The notes under the pieces: generated by a model
Databases searched by the model: none
What the model saw: the letters and a program-made list of their open reading frames with translations, nothing else
Told to the model about the DNA's origin: nothing
Shown: piece after piece, positions 1 through 6,048 of the stretch
Numbering within the stretch: position 1 is the stretch's first letter
Layout: every line of letters begins with the position of its first letter
Source of the DNA: CAYWHE01 sp964458125
GTDB lineage: Bacteria > Bacteroidota > Bacteroidia > AKYH767-A > OLB10
NCBI GenBank assembly: GCA_964458125.1
Contig: CAYWHE010000130.1
Coordinates: 1 to 11,683, forward strand
Direction: 5' to 3'
Length of the DNA stretch: 11,683 bases
Made by a program: the position numbers and the translations under genes

Positions 1-105
1 TCCGTTTCACTTGATGTTTCCCGGCTGCCGGCAGGACTTTACCATCTCCAGGTAACAATGTCAAATGGCAGTGTGAAGCATCAGAAGATGTTAATTGTAA
101 AATAA
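1..105 (+). CDS. 3' end of a T9SS-sorted secreted protein (partial)
   Basis: The first 34 codons are open from the window edge to TAA at 103-105. The peptide contains LPAGLYHLQV and ends in KHQKMLIVK. This is the typical end of a type A T9SS C-terminal sorting domain: an (L/M)xxGxYxxxv strand, then a basic residue and a final hydrophobic strand ending in K or R. Such domains send proteins through the type IX secretion pore to the outside of Bacteroidetes cells, where the domain is cleaved. The passenger domain lies outside the window, so the function of the whole protein is unknown. The gene converges on paaD, with 93 bases between the stops. Confidence 0.75.
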   Translation, partial: SVSLDVSRLPAGLYHLQVTMSNGSVKHQKMLIVK

Positions 106-198
106 TCCTGACAGGAAAAAGGCTGACTCTTCATCTGATTTTCTTCGTTTTGGTGAAAAATAACGATCCGGATTCTGTCAGATCCTGACTCCTCCACA

Positions 199-705
199 TT
201 AATGGCACTTAAATTCCTCAAACGGCTGCCGGCAATCATCGCAAAAATGCAGCGCTTTGCAGGCCGTGCTTCCAAAAGCGCTGGTGAGATGCGTGTTCCT
301 GGATTTGCAGAAGGGACAGGTGACCTCACTCCTTTTTCCGCTTAGCATCATCCGCAGGTGGTCGTCCGTACTTTTTTCAGGCGGAGCGATTCCGTAGTGA
401 CGGAGTTTATCCCTGGTTTCTTCCGATAGCCAGTCGGTGGTCCAGGCAGGGAACAGAACCATTTTAATCACAAAGTCGTGTATACCCCGGTCGGTGAGCA
501 TTTCCTTCACACTGTCTTCCATGGCTTTCAGGGCCGGGCATCCACTGTAGGTTGGCGTAATGGAAATAACCAGACGTTCATTTTCCAACGCTACATTCCG
601 TACCACACCCAGATCAACAATGGAAATGACGGGTATTTCCGGGTCCGGAATCTGCTTCAGCCAGTTCCAGATTTCTTCTATCCGGTTATCGGGCAAGGTG
701 GTCAT
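199..705 (-). CDS. paaD: 1,2-phenylacetyl-CoA epoxidase subunit PaaD (Fe-S maturation factor)
   Basis: This 168-residue protein matches the usual PaaD length. An N-terminal MIP18/DUF59-type domain (about residues 8-95) carries DPEIPVISIVDLGVVR at 21-36 and a conserved Cys56 in the TYSGCPA segment. The C-terminal tail is cysteine-rich: C130-x2-C133, C149, C155-x2-C158 and C167, in the CPFC...FGSTACKA...C-x2-C pattern diagnostic of PaaD (also called PaaJ). PaaD is not part of the catalytic core; it is thought to help assemble or repair the metal centre of the PaaABC oxygenase. The ATG at 705 lies 14 bases after the paaC stop, which implies co-transcription. It is the last paa gene here, and no paaE follows before the convergent gene. 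Confidence 0.95.
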   Translation of the reverse strand: MTTLPDNRIEEIWNWLKQIPDPEIPVISIVDLGVVRNVALENERLVISITPTYSGCPALKAMEDSVKEMLTDRGIHDFVIKMVLFPAWTTDWLSEETRDKLRHYGIAPPEKSTDDHLRMMLSGKRSEVTCPFCKSRNTHLTSAFGSTACKALHFCDDCRQPFEEFKCH

Positions 706-719
706 GGCTCAGGGAAAAA

Positions 720-1484
720 TCACCATTTGGCATCCGGGTAAGCCCTTGCAAGAAACTGCATATCGGCCAGCATATACCCCAGGTGCTCGGTATGCAAACC
801 CTGGCGGCTGCCGTTTTTCATATAACCGGAAACAAGAGGTTTTTGAATGAAGGCCCTGCTGAAAACAGCCTCCACCTCCTGGTTCCACAGGGTACGAATC
901 ATGTTTAAATCCGGTGCTACACCTGTTTTTGCCAGTTGTTCATCCGTTTCATCGGCATGAAAAAGATCATCGGTAAAGGCCCATAATTCATCAACGGCAT
1001 CCTGCAGCCTCCGGTGGCTCTCCTCCGTACCATCTCCGAGCCTCAGCATCCAGTCGCTGCTGTGACGTACGTGGTATGCAATTTCCTTCCATGACTTTTC
1101 GGCAAAGCCCCGGATCATTTCATTGTTGCTTTTTTTCAGGGCATCATACACGTGTAGCAGATAAACGGACAGTAAGAAATGCCGGGCCATAGTTTGGGCA
1201 AAGTCCCCGTTGGGTTGTTCGGCCAGCAACAGGTTGCGGTAATCCCTTTCATCCCGGAAGTAAGCCAGCCGGTCTTCTGTACGGCCTTTTCCTTCAAGCT
1301 CACCGGCGTAGGATAACATGATGCGGGCCTGCCCGATCAGGTCCAGGGACATGTTTGAAAGCGCTATGTCTTCCTCCAGTTCCGGTCCATGCCCGCACCA
1401 TTCCGCCAGCCGTTGGCCGGCTATCAGACTGGTATCACCGATACGAAGGCAATAGTCAACCAAATGTGTATGCTTTTCTTCCAT
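720..1484 (-). CDS. paaC: 1,2-phenylacetyl-CoA epoxidase, structural subunit PaaC
   Basis: The 254-residue product has normal PaaC length and a ferritin-like all-helical composition. Recognisable PaaC segments are the N-terminal LRIGDTSLIAGQRLAEWCGHGP region (split here as LRIGDTSLIAG and QRLAEWCGHGP), VRHSSDWMLRLGDGTEESHRR near the middle (RHSSDWMLRLGDG, TEESHRR), and HTEHLGYMLADMQ near the C terminus. In the known complex PaaC pairs with PaaA as a non-catalytic partner that has lost most metal ligands and stabilises the core. The enzyme converts phenylacetyl-CoA to its ring-1,2-epoxide with O2 and NADPH, in the cytoplasm. The ATG at 1484 follows the paaB stop by 35 bases. I see no frameshift or truncation. 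Confidence 0.95.
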   Translation of the reverse strand: MEEKHTHLVDYCLRIGDTSLIAGQRLAEWCGHGPELEEDIALSNMSLDLIGQARIMLSYAGELEGKGRTEDRLAYFRDERDYRNLLLAEQPNGDFAQTMARHFLLSVYLLHVYDALKKSNNEMIRGFAEKSWKEIAYHVRHSSDWMLRLGDGTEESHRRLQDAVDELWAFTDDLFHADETDEQLAKTGVAPDLNMIRTLWNQEVEAVFSRAFIQKPLVSGYMKNGSRQGLHTEHLGYMLADMQFLARAYPDAKW

Positions 1485-1519
1485 GGTTATCAGAGAATAC
1501 GTTTAACCGGATTTTTGAA

Positions 1520-1822
1520 TCAATCAATCTGTTTGATACCTTCCGGGGTTTTATAAAAATTCGGGTGCCGGTACACTTTATCATTGGCGGGATCAAAAAA
1601 CGGACCTGCATCGGCCGGCGTGCTGGCTGTAATCTGATCCGCAGGCACCACCCAGATGCTGACGGCTTCATTCCTCCTGCAATACACGTCACGCGCATGC
1701 ATCAGGGCGATTTCCTTATCCGGAGCCCTCACGCTTCCGGCGTGCTCATGCGGCGCTCCGTTTTTCTTCTGGGTAAACACTTCCCATAATACCCAGTCTT
1801 TATCATTATTCGTTTCACTCAT
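1520..1822 (-). CDS. paaB: 1,2-phenylacetyl-CoA epoxidase subunit PaaB
   Basis: This small protein (100 residues from ATG 1822) matches the usual PaaB length of about 95. It begins with DWVLWEVFTQKKNGAPHEHAGSV (segments WEVFTQ and HEHAGSV) and contains HARDVYCRRNEAVSIWVVP, both typical of PaaB. PaaB is a structural subunit that bridges PaaA-PaaC units into the larger PaaABC assembly; no catalytic residues are expected. A GTG one codon upstream (1825) is in frame, but the ATG at 1822 is the more likely start. It lies between paaA (35-base gap) and paaC, in standard paaABCD order. Confidence 0.95.
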   Translation of the reverse strand: MSETNNDKDWVLWEVFTQKKNGAPHEHAGSVRAPDKEIALMHARDVYCRRNEAVSIWVVPADQITASTPADAGPFFDPANDKVYRHPNFYKTPEGIKQID

Positions 1823-1857
1823 CACGTTATTGGTTCATAAAATTAATTCTTGTCTGA

Positions 1858-2805
1858 TCAGGCCGCCACCTGGCGGGACTTGTTTTGTTTTGCCGCATAG
1901 GCAGCTGCGGCATCCCTTACCCATTTGCCTTCCGTGTCTGCTTTAATCCGGGCTTTAATCCGTTCCCGGTTGCAGGGTCCATTGCCGGCCAATACGGCAT
2001 AAAACTCCTCCCAGTTGATGTCACTGTGTTCATAATGCCTGGTTTCGGGATTCCATTTCAGATCCGGATCGGGAATTTTCAGTCCAATGGCTTCAGCCTG
2101 GGGAACGGTGCGGTCAATAAAACGCTGACGCAATTCATCATTGGAATAGAGCTTTACCTTCCAGTGCATCAGTTCATCGCTGTTCGGTGATTTTTTATCT
2201 GACGGACCGAACATCATTAAGGATGGCCACCAGAACCGGTTCATGGAATCCTGAGCCATGGCCTGTTGCTCTTTCGTTCCGCGCATCATAAAGGCCAGTA
2301 TCTGGTAACCTTGCTTATTATGAAAATTTTCTTCCTTGCAAATTCTCAGCATGGCCCGTGAATACGGTCCATATGAGCATTTGGCCAAAGCCGTCTGGTT
2401 CACAATGGCTGCACCGTCTACCAGCCAGCCTATCGCACCCATATCGGCCCAGCTCAGGGTCGGGTAATTGAAAATACTGGAATATTTTGCCTTACCGGTC
2501 AGCAACTGGTCCAGCATCTCTCTCCGGCCTATGCCCAACGTTTCCGTGGCGCTGTAAATGTATAATCCATGGCCGGCTTCATCCTGCACCTTGGCAATCA
2601 GGACTGCTTTGCGTGATAGACTGGGGGCTCGGGTTATCCAGTTCCCTTCCGGCAACATACCTACGACTTCGGAATGTGCATGTTGACTCATCATCCGGAT
2701 CAGTTGTTTCCGGTAGCGGTCAGGCATCCAGTCCTTGGGTTCAATCACTTCACCTGCATCAATCCTGGCCTGAAATGCTTTTTCCAGTTCTGCTGTATTC
2801 TCCAT
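1858..2805 (-). CDS. paaA: 1,2-phenylacetyl-CoA epoxidase, catalytic subunit PaaA
   Basis: The 315-residue product is the oxygenase subunit holding the di-iron centre that epoxidises phenylacetyl-CoA, committing aerobic phenylacetate breakdown to the CoA-epoxide route. Putative di-iron ligands are visible in the ferritin-like bundle: E46 in AHSEVVG, E76-x2-H79 in QDEAGHGLY, and E159-x2-H162 in KEENFHNKQGY. The motif PEGNWITRAPSLSRKA (residues 52-67) is also characteristic. Length is close to the E. coli protein (309). A TTG two codons earlier (2811) is in frame, but ATG 2805 gives the family-like start MENTAELEKAF. A promoter-like pair lies immediately upstream, so this gene probably begins the paa transcript, though read-through from the nuclease-like gene 51 bases upstream is possible. 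Confidence 0.97.
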   Translation of the reverse strand: MENTAELEKAFQARIDAGEVIEPKDWMPDRYRKQLIRMMSQHAHSEVVGMLPEGNWITRAPSLSRKAVLIAKVQDEAGHGLYIYSATETLGIGRREMLDQLLTGKAKYSSIFNYPTLSWADMGAIGWLVDGAAIVNQTALAKCSYGPYSRAMLRICKEENFHNKQGYQILAFMMRGTKEQQAMAQDSMNRFWWPSLMMFGPSDKKSPNSDELMHWKVKLYSNDELRQRFIDRTVPQAEAIGLKIPDPDLKWNPETRHYEHSDINWEEFYAVLAGNGPCNRERIKARIKADTEGKWVRDAAAAYAAKQNKSRQVAA

Positions 2806-2823
2806 AGTCAATTCTTTATCCCG

Positions 2824-2855
2824 CTAAATTATTAAATATCACACAAGTACACAAC
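2824..2855 (-). promoter_or_regulatory. Candidate Bacteroidetes-type promoter for paaABCD
   Basis: Read on the minus strand, GTTG (2855-2852) and TAATTTAG (2831-2824) are separated by 20 bases. This fits the Bacteroidetes sigma-ABfr pattern TTTG / TAnnTTTG with one mismatch in each box. The predicted transcript start would leave a very short leader of roughly 12-16 bases before paaA ATG 2805. The site lies in the gap just after the upstream gene's stop codon. It is AT-rich and short, so a chance match is possible. Confidence 0.35.
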
Positions 2856-2856
2856 T

Positions 2857-3297
2857 CTATCCGGTATATTCCGGTAATCCTGTTTCAAAAACAAAATCAT
2901 CCAGGCCTGTTCGCAGGCAAAAATGATTCAATCCATTGGTTAAAACCAGGTAACTGGCATTTAGTTTCAGGTTATAGCGGGCCGCCTGGTAAAGGGCTTC
3001 CTCGTTGATTACAATTTCGGGACCTTTGCACTCCACAATCATCCAGGGATTTCCCTCCCTGCCGTAAACGACAATATCGGTACGTTTCTTCAGGGAATTG
3101 ACCCTCAGTTCTCTTTCCACTGAAATAAAGGATGCGGGGTATTTCATTTCTTCCACCAGGAAGCGGATAAAATGTTGCCGCACCCATTCCTCCGGGGTTA
3201 ACGCCACGTATTTCCTTCTGATTCCGTCAAATATTTCTTTACTTTGCCCGATGGAACGGACTTTAAAAGAAAATTCAGGAAGATTCAGGTTTTGCAC
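2857..3297 (-). CDS. Stand-alone HsdR N-terminal-like PD-(D/E)XK nuclease-family protein
   Basis: This 146-residue protein (from GTG 3297) belongs to the family named for the N-terminal domain of type I restriction endonuclease R subunits (HSDR_N_2 type). The family hallmark LTPEEWVRQHFIRFL is present. A PD-(D/E)XK nuclease core is visible: E61, D74 in KKRTDIVVY, E89-x-K91 in MIVECKGPE, then a RecB-like QxxxY motif (Q104, Y108). The C-terminal LVLTNGLNHFC is also typical. There is no helicase domain, and no hsdM or hsdS gene nearby, so this is not a restriction system by itself. An in-frame ATG exists at 3384. I prefer GTG 3297 because it gives VQNLNLPEFSFKV, like other Bacteroidetes members, and because a good promoter match (3342-3372) lies inside the longer version. 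The cellular role is unknown. Confidence 0.85.
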   Translation of the reverse strand: MQNLNLPEFSFKVRSIGQSKEIFDGIRRKYVALTPEEWVRQHFIRFLVEEMKYPASFISVERELRVNSLKKRTDIVVYGREGNPWMIVECKGPEIVINEEALYQAARYNLKLNASYLVLTNGLNHFCLRTGLDDFVFETGLPEYTG

Positions 3298-3341
3298 GGT
3301 AAAGTGAGAATGGATTTGACAGCCGGTTGGTTTCCGGGTTG

Positions 3342-3372
3342 CAAAATTAAGTGATCGACAGGCAAATTCAAT
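3342..3372 (-). promoter_or_regulatory. Candidate promoter for the HsdR-N-like gene
   Basis: On the minus strand ATTG (3372-3369) and TAATTTTG (3349-3342) are 19 bases apart. The second box matches the Bacteroidetes -7 consensus TAnnTTTG perfectly and the first matches TTTG at three of four positions. Transcription would begin near 3335-3340, about 40 bases upstream of GTG 3297. That supports the shorter start of the gene. I found no equally good match on the plus strand for the divergent AMP nucleosidase gene. Confidence 0.45.
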
Positions 3373-3410
3373 GATTCGTATCATAAAAAACTTCAGGTAA
3401 CATCAGCGGA

Positions 3411-4187
3411 ATGGCAATGAAGAATAAAAAAGAAATCGTGGAGAATTGGTTACCCCGCTATACGGGCCTTGATCTGGCGTCCATTGGTCATTACATTCTG
3501 CTGACCAATTTCAACTATTATGTCTCGGCATTCGCCAAACTGCATAAAGTAAAAGTCAATGGACAGGACAGGCCTATGCCCAATGCCACGGCCAATGACA
3601 TCACCATTATTAACTTCGGGATGGGCAGCGCCAATGCGGCCACGATCATGGATTTGTTAAGCGCCATTTCCCCTGCGGCCTGTTTATTCCTGGGAAAATG
3701 CGGTGGATTAAAGAAAAAGAATAAACTGGGTGACCTCATTCTCCCCATTGCCGCCATTCGCGGTGAAGGAACCTCCAATGATTACCTGCCGCAGGAAGTA
3801 CCCGCCCTGCCGGCCTTCAGCCTTCAGAAGGCGGTTTCCACCACCATCCGGAATCACGACAGGGATTACTGGACCGGCACGGTGTATACTACGAACAGGC
3901 GTGTGTGGGAACACGACAAAGAGTTTAAAAAATACCTTCAAACCACCCGATGCATGGGTATAGATATGGAGACCGCCACCATCTTTATAACCGGTTTTGC
4001 CAACCAGATACCATCGGGAGCCCTGTTGCTGGTTTCCGATCAGCCGATGATTCCGGAAGGAATCAAAACCATTGAAAGCGACAAACTGGTCACCACCAAT
4101 TTTGCGGATGATCACTTGCGGATTGGAATAGACTCCCTGAATGAACTCATCAACAATGGCCTGACCGTCAAGCACCTCCGTTTTTAA
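3411..4187 (+). CDS. amn: AMP nucleosidase, short Bacteroidetes form
   Basis: AMP nucleosidase hydrolyses AMP to adenine and ribose 5-phosphate, a cytoplasmic adenylate-balancing step. The 258-residue product consists of the nucleoside phosphorylase-like catalytic domain only; the E. coli enzyme (~484 residues) has an additional N-terminal regulatory domain. Visible family segments are IVENWLPRYTG (9-19), the phosphate-loop-like NFGMGSANAATIMDLL (68-83), LGKCGGLKKKNKLGDLILP (94-112), the purine-site GIDMETATIF (183-192, with M186/E187), and the acid in LVSDQPM (D210). ATG 3411 and a second ATG at 3417 are both plausible starts; the second resembles relatives more closely. It leads a rightward cluster with holA 16 bases downstream. 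Confidence 0.92.
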   Translation: MAMKNKKEIVENWLPRYTGLDLASIGHYILLTNFNYYVSAFAKLHKVKVNGQDRPMPNATANDITIINFGMGSANAATIMDLLSAISPAACLFLGKCGGLKKKNKLGDLILPIAAIRGEGTSNDYLPQEVPALPAFSLQKAVSTTIRNHDRDYWTGTVYTTNRRVWEHDKEFKKYLQTTRCMGIDMETATIFITGFANQIPSGALLLVSDQPMIPEGIKTIESDKLVTTNFADDHLRIGIDSLNELINNGLTVKHLRF

Positions 4188-4203
4188 ATTTTCACTTTTT
4201 AAC

Positions 4204-5262
4204 ATGCCATTCTATACCTACGAAGAGTTGATGCGTGACCTGAAAAACAAGGTCTACCAGCCGGTTTACCTGTTGCAGGGTGAGGAATCCTTTTATATCG
4301 ATTTGCTGAGCGATTACCTGTCCACGCATGTTTTGTCGGAAGGGGAGAAAGAGTTTAACCAGACCATTTTATACGGAAGGGATACCGATTTATTGTCACT
4401 GGTAAGCGCTGCCAAAAGGTATCCCATGATGGCCAACTACCAGGTGGTGATTGTCAAGGAAGCCCAGGATATTAAAAACCTGGTTCCGAGAGAAACGAAA
4501 TCAAAAGATAAAAAAAGCGAAAGCGATGAAAAAAATCCACTGCTCCCGTATTTGCAGAATCCCCAAAAGTCCACCCTGCTTGTCTTTTGTTATAAATATG
4601 GTCATTTAGATAAACGTACGCGCCTGGGAAAGGCATTTGAAAAATCGGCTGCAGTTTTCACAGCCAAAAAGTTATACGACAATGAGGTGCCGGGCTGGAT
4701 CGGCCGGTATGTCAGCAGCCTGGGTTACAGGATTGGCAATAAAGCCGCCATGGTATTAAGTGAACATACAGGCGCTGATCTGACAAAAATTGTCAATGAA
4801 CTGGATAAACTGATGCTGAATGTGAAGAAGGAAACGGAAATTAATGTGGATCATATTGAGCAGCATACGGGCATCAGCAAGGAGTATAATGTCTTCGAAC
4901 TGCAACATGCGCTGGGCAGTAAAAACATCCTGAAAGCCAACCGCATTGTTTATTACTTTGCCGCCAATACTAAAAACAATCCTTTTCAAATGACCCTGGC
5001 CAATCTTTTCAGTTATTTCAATAAAATAATGCTGTACCATACCTTGCCGGATAAATCAAGGAAAAATGCATCAGCTGCATTGGGTGTTCCTGAATTCTTT
5101 CTGCCTGAATATGAGCGTGCATCCAAAAATTATCCTGCCCGGAAAGTAGAACTGATTTTCAGCCACCTGCATGATTACGATATGCGGTCCAAAGGTGTAG
5201 GGGCTGGAAATGAAGAAGGCGGTGAGTTGCTGAAGGAACTTGTTTTTAAAATTCTGCACTAA
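4204..5262 (+). CDS. holA: DNA polymerase III subunit delta (clamp-loader subunit)
   Basis: HolA is the clamp-loader subunit that opens the beta sliding clamp during replication. The product is 352 residues, close to the E. coli length of 343. The N-terminal PVYLLQGEESFYIDLL (20-35) is the degenerate AAA+ nucleotide-binding region typical of delta, and AAKRYPMMANYQVVIVKEA (69-87) is a recognisable delta segment. LSEHTGADLTKIVNELDKL and the ISKEYNVFELQHALG stretch (segments SKEYNVFELQ) mark the lid and the start of the C-terminal collar domain. A lysine- and serine-rich insert at about 98-111 precedes LLPYLQNP and is probably a surface loop. It lies 16 bases after amn and 22 bases before the preferred mqnA start, so the three genes are probably co-transcribed. 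Confidence 0.95.
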   Translation: MPFYTYEELMRDLKNKVYQPVYLLQGEESFYIDLLSDYLSTHVLSEGEKEFNQTILYGRDTDLLSLVSAAKRYPMMANYQVVIVKEAQDIKNLVPRETKSKDKKSESDEKNPLLPYLQNPQKSTLLVFCYKYGHLDKRTRLGKAFEKSAAVFTAKKLYDNEVPGWIGRYVSSLGYRIGNKAAMVLSEHTGADLTKIVNELDKLMLNVKKETEINVDHIEQHTGISKEYNVFELQHALGSKNILKANRIVYYFAANTKNNPFQMTLANLFSYFNKIMLYHTLPDKSRKNASAALGVPEFFLPEYERASKNYPARKVELIFSHLHDYDMRSKGVGAGNEEGGELLKELVFKILH

Positions 5263-5284
5263 CCTTCCTGGTCACCGGAATTTT

Positions 5285-6043
5285 ATGATGGAAAAAATCA
5301 ACCTGTCAGCGGTTTCGTATTTAAACACGCGGCCCTTCCTGTATGGCATTCAACATAGTCCCGTTGCCGGAATGATCAACCTGAGCATGGACCATCCAGC
5401 CGAATGCGCAAGGAAGCTGATCAGCGGGGAAGCTGCCATCGGGCTGGTTCCTGTTGCAGCCATCCAGGACATACCCGGGGCGATACTCTTTTCGGCATTT
5501 GGCATCGGGGCCAGGGGAGCAGTGGGTTCCGTACTGCTGGTCAGCAACTGCCCGTTGGAGGAGGTGCATGAAATCATATTGGATCAGCAGTCCAGGACTT
5601 CCGTGGAGCTGGTCCGGGTGCTGGCAGAGAACTACTGGAAGCTGCAAGCCCGTTATAGCCAGGCCACTACAGGTTATGAAAACAGGATAGCCGGAAATAC
5701 GGCCGGAGTCATCATCGGTGACCGGGCCCTTTTCCTGCGGGACCGTTATCAATACGTATATGATCTAGCGTTAGCCTGGCAGGAATTCTCCGGGCTGCCG
5801 TTTGTTTTTGCCTGCTGGATCAGCAACAGAAAATTACCGGTATCCTTTATTGACCTGCTGGAAGTTGCTTTCGAATACGGCGTTTCGCGGATTGATGACC
5901 TGTTGGAGAGTCAGCCTGAACTGACGGAATATTATCCCCATGCCGCCAACTACCTCAAAAACCTCGTAGTTTACCGGATGAGTGAGGACATGAAAAACGG
6001 CATGACATTATTTCTATCCCTTCGGGATGCGGTTCATCGTTGA
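5285..6043 (+). CDS. mqnA: Chorismate dehydratase MqnA (futalosine menaquinone pathway)
   Basis: MqnA converts chorismate to 3-enolpyruvylbenzoate, the first committed step of the futalosine route to menaquinone. The product (252 residues from ATG 5285) shows SYLNTRPF (11-18), GLVPVAAI (53-60), SRTSVELV (103-110) and GVIIGDRALF (141-150), all characteristic of the family. The fold resembles periplasmic binding proteins, but there is no signal peptide, consistent with a cytoplasmic enzyme. An in-frame ATG at 5240 overlaps holA and adds 15 residues unlike the family, so ATG 5285 (or 5288) is preferred. Other mqn genes are not in the window. The stop lies 5 bases from the convergent gene's stop. 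Confidence 0.92.
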   Translation: MMEKINLSAVSYLNTRPFLYGIQHSPVAGMINLSMDHPAECARKLISGEAAIGLVPVAAIQDIPGAILFSAFGIGARGAVGSVLLVSNCPLEEVHEIILDQQSRTSVELVRVLAENYWKLQARYSQATTGYENRIAGNTAGVIIGDRALFLRDRYQYVYDLALAWQEFSGLPFVFACWISNRKLPVSFIDLLEVAFEYGVSRIDDLLESQPELTEYYPHAANYLKNLVVYRMSEDMKNGMTLFLSLRDAVHR

Positions 6044-6048
6044 GCCCC

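Noticed and set aside
106..198. Terminator between the partial T9SS gene and paaD
   Set aside because: CTGACAG (108-114) and CTGTCAG (175-181) are complementary but about 60 bases apart, and no T-run adjoins a compact stem. The match is too weak to call.
2857..3297. A type I restriction-modification system
   Set aside because: Only the small HsdR N-terminal-like domain is present. No helicase domain, methylase or specificity gene is in the window.
3708..4205. A 165-codon open frame on the minus strand
   Set aside because: It is antisense to the clearly recognised AMP nucleosidase gene and shows no family-like motif.
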